In this document: piece by piece, positions 1 through 4,563 of the stretch
Layout of the letters: every line of letters begins with the position of its first letter
How positions within the stretch are numbered: position 1 is the first letter of the stretch
Assembly (NCBI GenBank): GCA_017629415.1
Contig: JAGBXG010000054.1
Span: 1-5,109, forward strand
DNA: 5,109 bases
From: Pseudomonadota bacterium
GTDB lineage: Bacteria > Myxococcota > Bradymonadia > UBA4248
Reading direction: 5' to 3'
The notes under the pieces: generated by a model
The model's input: the letters and a program-made list of their open reading frames with translations, nothing else
Told to the model about the DNA's origin: nothing
Databases searched by the model: none
Made by a program: the position numbers and the translations under genes

Positions 1-28
1 CTATTGACATACGCCGGCGGCATTTTTG

Positions 29-48
29 CTTGCCCCCCCCCCCGCAAG
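29..48. repeat. C11 homopolymer inside a 5-bp inverted repeat
   Basis: CTTGC at 29-33 and GCAAG at 44-48 are exact reverse complements, and the C-run 33-43 lies between and partly within them. Neither strand has a T-run placed for a rho-independent terminator. Runs of this length slip during replication in many bacteria, so tract length may vary between cells. It could also be a sequencing length error. No function can be assigned. Confidence 0.6.
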
Positions 49-126
49 TCTGATCAAAAATACGTGACACATCCATCATAACCTCTGCTCGTTCCCCCAT
101 AACCACTGATCTTTTTTTTTCGTTTT

Positions 127-155
127 TTGGGCATTTAAAGGTTGTATTATATATA
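127..155 (+). promoter_or_regulatory. Weak candidate sigma70-type promoter
   Basis: TTGGGC at 127-132 and TATATA at 150-155 are separated by 17 bases, the usual spacing. The -35 matches consensus at only three of six positions, and the -10 lies in a TA repeat that would score well by chance. It is the best-spaced candidate seen upstream of the Shine-Dalgarno at 215-221, but support is thin. Confidence 0.2.
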
Positions 156-214
156 TATGATGGCATAGGTTTATAGCATGCAAAAGGCTGTAAATCTGCT
201 TTAATATGAATTGA

Positions 215-295
215 GAGGTGAGAAGTTTTATGAAAGTACAACTTGCATCAAAAAACATTGAATCTCGCGATAAGCACCTGTGCTTATTGGAATAG
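215..295 (+). other. Shine-Dalgarno plus 22-codon ORF, probable original start of a frameshifted gene
   Basis: GAGGTGA at 215-221 is a strong ribosome-binding site, the same heptamer found before the lipoprotein gene. It lies 8 bases before the ATG at 230-232. Translation from this ATG gives MKVQLASKNIESRDKHLCLL and one further residue, E, before TAG at 293-295. The adjacent frame, one base over, stays open from 243 to 758. The simplest reading is that 230 was the original start and that a one-base insertion, or an equivalent indel, between about 243 and 295 broke the frame. Alternatives are a short leader peptide, programmed frameshifting or a sequencing error. Confidence 0.45.
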
Positions 296-758
296 ACAAC
301 CGCAAAAGTTCAAACTGAATGAAAGCATTGGCCTCTATAAGGATAAAAGTATTAGAGCCATTGGTACGGTTATCGCCTGTATTACTGCCTTGAAAACTGA
401 AAATAATTTTGAGTGTCATTCAGAATTTGGCGAGTTTACGGATGAACGGATTGCGACAATTCTTAATATCATCAATCTTCGTCATCAGGAAAACATCAGA
501 CACTGGTATTACTTCGTGTGCATCATACATACCTGCGTAAACGGCTATCACCTCGACACTGCCAACAATCGCTGTGTCGCCGACACCAACGACTGCTGTG
601 GTTCATCCTGCGCTCGCTGCACCTCGCCACACATCTGCTCAAATGGCTCATGCGGAGCACAGTGTCAGGCACCGCTTACCAAATGCAACAACGAGTGCCA
701 TAATTACGCAAACGACATCGACCATTGCGGCGGATGCAACAAAGCGTGCGCAACGTAA
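243..758 (+). CDS. Chimeric ORF: unknown N-terminal part joined to Stig1-like cysteine-rich tail (probable pseudogene)
   Basis: The 171-residue frame has no good start of its own. TTG at 243 is the first start codon and lies 21 bases past the only convincing Shine-Dalgarno, which instead serves the ATG at 230 in another frame. Residues 1-92 contain three cysteines and include YWNRQPQKF and IGLYKDKSIRAIGTV. That second stretch faintly recalls PUA/EVE-like folds, but this is not a firm identification. Residues 93-171 contain 15 cysteines, with CSNGSCGAQC and CNNECHNYANDIDHCGGC. The latter resembles the Stig1-type C-x3-C...NCGxCGxxC repeat common in secreted proteins of myxobacteria and relatives. 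Base composition becomes visibly richer in GC from about 525. Secreted cysteine-rich proteins need a signal peptide and none is present, so the tail looks like the 3' remnant of a larger exported protein fused to the remains of an unrelated gene. It could be a real hybrid, but decay is more likely. Confidence 0.45.
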   Translation: MHQKTLNLAISTCAYWNRQPQKFKLNESIGLYKDKSIRAIGTVIACITALKTENNFECHSEFGEFTDERIATILNIINLRHQENIRHWYYFVCIIHTCVNGYHLDTANNRCVADTNDCCGSSCARCTSPHICSNGSCGAQCQAPLTKCNNECHNYANDIDHCGGCNKACAT

Positions 759-781
759 AATACACGGCAATAAGGAATGTA

Positions 782-1504
782 TTAAAACGCGAGATCTAAT
801 AAAGCATTGGTCACAGTAATATCTTCAATACTGGAGAATTCATGCCTGGAAATGATATAGGCATATAAATAATGTTCATCCGCAATGACAGAAGCTTTGA
901 CAAGACGTGTATCTTCGTTGCCGCCAGTTTCAAAAGCCACTGACCAAAAAGGATGTTTTAATTTTTCACTTAAAACATCGTTTAAAGTGTATCTGATATT
1001 TTTGGGCTCATGTTTGGGAATAAACTGAGGAATGAGTTTTTCAATTTCTTCGTCTGTGGCTTCACCAGTGACAGTACGTTTAAAGATTTTTCGCCATGCG
1101 ATAAGCGTTGCACCATCTTCCATGAGTTCTTCACAAAAACCATCGGGAACTTCGCATTTTTCTCCCGGTTTTAATCCCGCAATGGGGGTATTAAGATTGA
1201 ATTTTTCATTAGGTTTGATGACATGAAGTCCATTTTCTGATTCTGGTGCTCCATTTGCAGCTTCCGGGATTACGGCTTCTGCCTTGGCTGCTTCAGCTTT
1301 TGCTTTCTCTTGCTTCAGCGCTTCAATCGCGTTTTGTGTTTCGGTTTCGATGTCATCAGCATCATTTTTTTTGACGTTATCAGCTTGGTTTTCTGCATTC
1401 ACCTCAGGAGCCGACGTTTTATCTGTTGAACTGGCCTTATTACATGCAGCAAAAGACAGCATAAAAAGCGAAACTATCACAAAAACAAATGTTCTTTTTA
1501 TCAT
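782..1504 (-). CDS. Putative lipoprotein of unknown function
   Basis: The protein has 240 residues. It begins with a basic start (MIKR), a hydrophobic segment (about 5-20) and a lipobox ending FAAC. Cys21 is therefore the predicted lipidated residue, and the protein should be exported and anchored in a membrane. Residues about 22-90 form a low-complexity linker, first rich in Asp, Asn and Lys, then in Ala, Glu and Lys (ALKQEKAKAEAAKAEA), probably helical or disordered. A compact domain follows from about 90 to 240. It includes GEKCEVPDGFCEEL, whose two cysteines could form a disulfide, and PFWSVAFETGG, and it ends LLDLAF. I do not recognise this domain. The ATG at 1504 is preceded by GAGGTGA. 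The gene converges on the forward ORF ending at 758 with a 23-base gap and no clear terminator. Its upstream side abuts repeat copy A. It appears to be single-gene. Confidence 0.85.
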   Translation of the reverse strand: MIKRTFVFVIVSLFMLSFAACNKASSTDKTSAPEVNAENQADNVKKNDADDIETETQNAIEALKQEKAKAEAAKAEAVIPEAANGAPESENGLHVIKPNEKFNLNTPIAGLKPGEKCEVPDGFCEELMEDGATLIAWRKIFKRTVTGEATDEEIEKLIPQFIPKHEPKNIRYTLNDVLSEKLKHPFWSVAFETGGNEDTRLVKASVIADEHYLYAYIISRHEFSSIEDITVTNALLDLAF

Positions 1505-1507
1505 TTC

Positions 1508-1514
1508 TCACCTC
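1508..1514 (-). promoter_or_regulatory. Shine-Dalgarno of the lipoprotein gene
   Basis: On the reverse strand, GAGGTGA is followed by GAA and the ATG at 1504, with the GAGG core 6 bases from the start. This fixes the start and puts the signal peptide at the N-terminus. The recognisable repeat copy A begins only about 3 bases further upstream, so any promoter for this gene would lie within the repeat. No convincing -35/-10 pair was seen there. Confidence 0.7.
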
Positions 1515-1516
1515 AA

Positions 1517-1640
1517 GATACAGGGTCTCATTTCGCCCCTAAATGCAAGTAAACATTACCCGTTTCCCCCACGAAAACGTTCATTCTATTGCGGATTCCA
1601 GGAGGCTCAGCTCCTCACGGCGTACGCAAAGTCACAAATC
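1517..1640 (+). repeat. Dispersed hairpin repeat, copy A (short form)
   Basis: Copy A matches the reverse complement of copy C over ATACAGGGT (1518-1526), CTAAATGCAAGT (1539-1550), AACA-TACC, and an ATTG-GG-TCCA block at about 1588-1600. It matches the end of copy B over GCGTA...CGCAAAG and ACAAA-TC (1620-1640). A small hairpin, AGGAG (1600-1604) with CTCCT (1611-1615), sits where copies B and C have an 8-bp stem. Copy A lacks the second GC-rich hairpin that B and C share, so it is an internally shortened or diverged member. Orientation is defined by copy B. Confidence 0.7.
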
Positions 1641-1651
1641 GCTTACGAAGT

Positions 1652-1843
1652 GGTATGTTGCGGGGATGCAGAATGGGATATAGGATTCCATTTTGCTCTC
1701 AAAACGTCAGAAATCAGTACCTGTCCAACCCATGAAAAAACACCTCACATTGTGGGTTCCAAGGGGATCAGCCCCTTGGCGGAGTTTGGGGCGGAGCCCC
1801 AAAAGCCCTTTGCGTATGCCTGCGCAAAGCTACACAAAATCCC
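1652..1843 (+). repeat. Dispersed hairpin repeat, copy B (long form)
   Basis: Copy B is aligned by eye to copy C (reverse complement) and copy A. With C it shares GAATGGGATA-AGG-TTCCATTT (about 1671-1694), CAGTACC, CATTGTGGGT-CCAAGGGG (about 1748-1766) and GAGCCCCAAAAG (1794-1805). With A it shares the closing block to 1841. Several perfect hairpins lie in series (listed separately). It ends about 17 bases from the cyclase stop codon. No ORF of its own is credible. It resembles a MITE-like or REP/BIME-like non-autonomous repeat, but no terminal inverted repeats or target duplications could be fixed by eye. Confidence 0.75.
1727..1829. repeat. Series of four inverted repeats within copy B
   Basis: AACCCA (1727-1732) pairs with TGGGTT (1753-1758). 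CCAAGGGG (1759-1766) pairs perfectly with CCCCTTGG (1772-1779) across a 5-base loop. TTTGGGGC (1785-1792) pairs with GCCCCAAA (1796-1803) across a 3-base loop. CTTTGCG (1808-1814) pairs with CGCAAAG (1823-1829) across 8 bases. All lie just beyond the cyclase stop on the reverse strand, so they could protect or end the operon transcript. No stem is directly followed by a T-run, so a standard intrinsic terminator is not supported. Confidence 0.8.
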
Positions 1844-1859
1844 TTCCTCGCAAAACATT

Positions 1860-3506
1860 TCAGCGCAGAATTCGATATATTTCCACGGGTTCGCGTTTGC
1901 CTTTAACCATGATTGGCGGCAATCCCATGCCATCGACACGGCCTTTTAATCCCTTCCATGCATCGCCGTTAATCAAAATTTCGCCTGGCTGTGCAGCTGC
2001 GCACAAACGGGCTCCCAAGTTAACGGTATCCCCAATCACCGTATAACTCATGGCCTGAGTCGATCCCATATATCCCGCAATCATCATGCCTGACGCAATT
2101 CCAATCCCGATTTGGAAACACGGCAGCATCTTTTCCTCGCGCTGTTGATTCAGCTCGTCAACGGCCTGCATCATGTCTATGGCACAAAGTACAGCCTGTG
2201 CAGCATGGTCTTCGATAGGAACACCAAGGCCCCAAACGGCCATCACTTCATCCCCGACGAATTTATCCAAAGATCCATCATGCCTGAAAACACAGGCTAC
2301 CATCTTTTCGAAAAAATCGTTCAGCATATTGACGATGGTTTCCGGCTCATTCTGCTCGGTCATATTCGAAAAACCGCGAATATCGGCAAACAAAACCGTC
2401 GAATGAATTCTGCGGCCGCTTTTCTGCAGCTCAAATTTGCCGCTCATCACATCATCAACGAGATGCGGCGGAATAATGCGCCGTAAATTATTGCGAATCA
2501 CAGCATTTTGACGATCTTTTTCAAACATCAAGCTTTGCTGAAGCAAAAAAGCTGCCTGTCGTGCAAATCCCGTCAATATCGTCAAATCTTTTTCTGTAAA
2601 TGCACCGGTCATGAACTGCGTATCGAGGTTAATCACCCCCATCACTTCATCGCCCACAATAAGCGGCACACACATCGTAGAACGCACATTTTCGACGATA
2701 ATGGAATCTGCGCCTGAAAATCGCTGATCAGCCAGTGCATCGCCGGACAAAACCGCTGATTTTTCCAAAATGACTTCATCGAGCAATGTCGCCGACATCT
2801 TAAATTGATGAATCGGCTTGCGCGATTTGGTCATGGCCACGCGAGTGCGCATCGGGCTCTGGACATCATCACGAAGCAGGATAGCCACACGATCGGCATT
2901 GAACAATGAAAAAGCTTTGTCCATAATAATTTTCAGCAAGTCATCGAGATTGGATGCTCGCGAGGCTTCCTGAGAAAGCTCTGCTGCGGCGCGCAATTTC
3001 TCATAATCCTTGCGGATTCTTTCTTCAGATTTGATCTGCGATTCGTGCAAAAAAGGTTCCCCCATGCGTTTGCGAATCATGGCAGTCGGCATATCCGGCT
3101 GATTGACATGCGGATGATTTTCGCCAGATATCCGTTTCAATGATTCGGCAGAAAGGGCAATATTGGCCTCGCGAGAAGCCTTTTCCACTTCATCCATCGA
3201 ATCATTGTCAACATCTGCATCCATATAACGCAACACATGGTTGCCCAATGTCAATTCATCGCCATCGCGCAAGACTTGGGGCACCGTAACCGATTCGCCA
3301 TTGAGCAGCGTTCCATTGCGTGAACCCACGTCACGAATTTCATACAAACCGTTTTCTGTCAGGGATATTTCTGCATGTTCCTTGCTGATCAAACGATCCA
3401 AAAGCTGCAAAGTAGAATCGGGATGACGGCCGATGCGCGTATGAACGCCCAGCTTAAATTCTTTCCATTTGCTGGTTTCGGAAGAAAAATATCTCAGTTT
3501 TGGCAT
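1860..3506 (-). CDS. FHA-GAF-class III adenylate/guanylate cyclase
   Basis: This 548-residue protein predicts a cytosolic signalling enzyme converting ATP (or GTP) to a 3',5'-cyclic nucleotide. The FHA domain, about residues 20-95, has the phosphothreonine-binding signature: G26-R27, S41 and H44 in SKEH, and N64-G65 in GSRNGT. A charged linker and coiled-coil-like segment (about 105-185) leads to a GAF domain (about 185-325, ending VPLIVGDEVMGVINLD). A helical connector (LRRIIPPHLVDDVMSG, about 341-356) is typical before such catalytic domains. The cyclase domain spans about 366-548. D375 (FADIRGFS) and D419 (KFVGDEVMAVWG) match the two metal-binding aspartates. K415 and T489 match the Lys/Thr purine-selecting pair of CyaB1-like adenylate cyclases. 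N496 and R500 match the transition-state residues. The enzyme therefore looks active, with ATP the more likely substrate. There are no membrane segments. The start ATG at 3506 has AGAGG five bases upstream and lies 9 bases after the phosphatase stop, so the two genes are probably co-transcribed. Confidence 0.93.
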   Translation of the reverse strand: MPKLRYFSSETSKWKEFKLGVHTRIGRHPDSTLQLLDRLISKEHAEISLTENGLYEIRDVGSRNGTLLNGESVTVPQVLRDGDELTLGNHVLRYMDADVDNDSMDEVEKASREANIALSAESLKRISGENHPHVNQPDMPTAMIRKRMGEPFLHESQIKSEERIRKDYEKLRAAAELSQEASRASNLDDLLKIIMDKAFSLFNADRVAILLRDDVQSPMRTRVAMTKSRKPIHQFKMSATLLDEVILEKSAVLSGDALADQRFSGADSIIVENVRSTMCVPLIVGDEVMGVINLDTQFMTGAFTEKDLTILTGFARQAAFLLQQSLMFEKDRQNAVIRNNLRRIIPPHLVDDVMSGKFELQKSGRRIHSTVLFADIRGFSNMTEQNEPETIVNMLNDFFEKMVACVFRHDGSLDKFVGDEVMAVWGLGVPIEDHAAQAVLCAIDMMQAVDELNQQREEKMLPCFQIGIGIASGMMIAGYMGSTQAMSYTVIGDTVNLGARLCAAAQPGEILINGDAWKGLKGRVDGMGLPPIMVKGKREPVEIYRILR

Positions 3507-3515
3507 GATAACCTC

Positions 3516-4127
3516 TTAAACATCCCCTTTATTTGTCTTTTCAACTGCATGAAGCCAGTTTTCAAGCGCCTCATCTATTTCATTGGCCACTTCGCGATAA
3601 GTCTGAGGCGCACACCCCATCGGATCAAGAATTTCAGCTTTCGGGTGGGTCAGAAATTGCCCCATCATCACAATACGCGGACTGCAATCCGGACATATCC
3701 GCTCGATTTCAAGCCTGTGTTCATGGGCCATGGCAAAGATGACATCTGCGGCCTCAACAAGCGGTTTAGAAAGTGCCGAAGACCGATGATGTGTCAAATC
3801 AAGCCCGCGTTCATCAGCGGAAGCTATCATCTCCGGTGCTGCAGCACGCCCGACCAACCGGAGCGTACCCGCCGAAGCAATCCGCATCGACAAACCGCGT
3901 GCCTTGAGCAGCTGTTCAAGTTTGACGGCACCATACGCCGAACGGCAGATATTTCCGCTGCACACAAACAAAACGCGTTCCGGCATACATGGCGCATTCT
4001 CGACATGCTCTGTATTGACTTTTAAAACCGTCGGTTCCGCATCGCGCCTGACTACAGGCATCACGCCTTCCGGTTCAATATTGTCAAATTTAAACAGACG
4101 CGCTTTCACGCGATCCAGCCACGACAT
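3516..4127 (-). CDS. Low-molecular-weight protein tyrosine phosphatase with N-terminal extension
   Basis: The 203-residue protein contains VLFVCSGNICRSAYG at about 52-66, the LMW-PTP P-loop C-x5-R. Cys56 is the predicted nucleophile and Arg62 binds phosphate. Asp168 in ILDPMG matches the general acid of the family's late DP motif. Other family landmarks are SAGT (85-88), HHRSSALS (113-120) and DVIFAM (128-133). The predicted role is hydrolysis of phosphotyrosine on cytosolic targets such as bacterial tyrosine kinases. LMW arsenate reductases share the fold; the DPMG context favours a phosphatase but does not exclude the alternative. Family members are usually about 150 residues. Here about 50 extra residues precede the domain, starting with a basic amphipathic stretch (MSWLDRVKARLFKF), and are of unknown role. 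The start is supported by AAAAGGAG ending 10 bases upstream. This is the first gene of the operon with the FHA-GAF cyclase. Confidence 0.92.
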   Translation of the reverse strand: MSWLDRVKARLFKFDNIEPEGVMPVVRRDAEPTVLKVNTEHVENAPCMPERVLFVCSGNICRSAYGAVKLEQLLKARGLSMRIASAGTLRLVGRAAAPEMIASADERGLDLTHHRSSALSKPLVEAADVIFAMAHEHRLEIERICPDCSPRIVMMGQFLTHPKAEILDPMGCAPQTYREVANEIDEALENWLHAVEKTNKGDV

Positions 4128-4237
4128 CTGTCTTATTCTCCTTTTGGGCAGACCTCATGCCATCCGCATACCTATGCTCAGGCTCCTTTTTGTCATGCAT
4201 CATAAAAACCGCTCTGTTCCAGAGGATGCACGGGGCG
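4128..4237 (-). other. Upstream region of the phosphatase-cyclase operon
   Basis: This 110-bp segment separates the hairpin array from the phosphatase start. On the reverse strand it contains the Shine-Dalgarno AAAAGGAG (4145-4138). I found no -35/-10 pair with acceptable spacing. A frame on the reverse strand beginning ATGATGCATGAC runs without a stop into the phosphatase gene in another frame, but it has no ribosome-binding site and is not called. The operon promoter should lie here or within the repeats beyond. Confidence 0.4.
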
Positions 4238-4387
4238 TTGCGGGGTGTCCCCGCAAAGGGGGTAGGCGCGTATTGGCGCGCGGCTATGACGCCCTTTCAG
4301 GCCGTCATACGCCTTGCAGCGCGGACTATGTCGGCCCTTCAGGCCTCCATACGCCGCGCCAATAGCGCCGAAGGGGGCACAGCCCCC
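4238..4387. repeat. GC-rich hairpin array with 41-bp tandem duplication
   Basis: TTGCGGGG (4238-4245) pairs perfectly with CCCCGCAA (4249-4256) across 3 bases. A long outer stem joins 4265-4280 (GGCGCGTATTGGCGCG) to 4355-4369, pairing at 15 of 16 positions with one bulge. Inside it are two tandem units, 4278-4313 and 4319-4355, offset by 41 bases. Both read GCGCGG-CTATG ... CCCTT-CAGGCC ... CATACGCC. Unit 1 carries its own stem, TATGACG (4285-4291) with CGTCATA (4303-4309). GGGGGC (4373-4378) pairs with GCCCCC (4382-4387). The array lies between the operon upstream region and repeat copy C. Open frames across it encode only repeat-derived peptides. The role is unknown. Confidence 0.8.
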
Positions 4388-4395
4388 ACAGTGTA

Positions 4396-4552
4396 CCAAA
4401 AGTCCTTTTGGGGCTCAGCTCCAAACCACGCCTAGGGGATGAGCCCCTTGGTACCCACAATGGGGACTCACGGGTTTTGTGGGCGATACTGGTACTGTTG
4501 ACTTGCATTTAGAAATGAAATGGAACCCTGTATCCCATTCCGAATCCCTGCA
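4396..4552 (-). repeat. Dispersed hairpin repeat, copy C (inverted relative to A and B)
   Basis: Read on the reverse strand, this copy aligns with copy B and copy A. The shared blocks are GAATGGGATACAGGGTTCC (about 4540-4522), CTAAATGCAAGT (4512-4501, exact in A), CAGTACC, ATTGTGGGT (4461-4453), CCAAGGGG (4451-4444) and GAGCCCCAAAAG (about 4418-4400, with local differences). It keeps three hairpins: CCTAGGGG (4431-4438) with CCCCTTGG (4444-4451), one mismatch; TTTGGGGC (4407-4414) with GCTCCAAA (4418-4425), one G-T pair; and CCAAAAG (4396-4402) with CTTTTGG (4405-4411). It begins about 12 bases after the stop of the upstream hypothetical gene. Similarity to copy B ends near 4400, where the hairpin array takes over. 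Confidence 0.75.
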
Positions 4553-4563
4553 TCATGCTATCC

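Larger units (their letters stand above)
1..229. other. Non-coding low-complexity left flank
   Basis: No frame here looks like a real gene. The stretch contains a C11 tract (33-43), a C5 run (94-98), a T9 run followed after CG by a T6 run (112-128), and an alternating TA block near 147-158. An open frame on the reverse strand crosses it, but its protein is low-complexity and has no recognisable family. The segment is best read as the upstream region of the forward ORF that starts near 230. Confidence 0.6.
1505..1859. other. 355-bp intergenic region occupied by two repeat copies
   Basis: This gap lies between the divergent side of the lipoprotein gene and the 3' end of the cyclase gene. Forward open frames cross it, but they are translations of hairpin DNA and have no matching start signals. 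Almost all of the region is accounted for by repeat copies A and B. The only other sequence is a short joint near 1641-1651 and the last 15 or so bases before the cyclase stop codon. Confidence 0.7.

Noticed and set aside
4..9. Perfect TTGACA (consensus -35) near the left edge
   Set aside because: There is no -10-like hexamer at 15-19 bases downstream (the spaced position reads TGCTTG), so it is probably chance.
76..258. Reverse-strand 60-codon frame in the left flank
   Set aside because: It is low in complexity, lies over the T-runs and TA block, has no family resemblance and no ribosome-binding site, and overlaps the forward start signals.
1759..1803. Hairpins after the cyclase gene as a rho-independent terminator
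   Set aside because: The stems are strong, but no T-run immediately follows them on the reverse strand. They also recur as part of a dispersed repeat, so I list them as repeats only.
1693..2046. Forward frames across 1693-2046 and 1284-1949 encoding WVPRGSAPWRSLGRSP-like peptides
   Set aside because: They are translations of the hairpin repeat and the antisense of the lipoprotein and cyclase genes. They have no ribosome-binding site, and the peptide simply mirrors the repeated DNA.
4238..4451. CRISPR-like array because of the tandem units
   Set aside because: There are only two units with diverged sequence and about 5 bases between them. There are no unique spacers of regular length and no cas genes.
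4157..4508. Several overlapping frames on both strands across the 4193-4508 repeats
   Set aside because: The encoded YGGLKGRHS-type peptides come from the 41-bp tandem units and copy C. No start signals or family resemblance support a gene.
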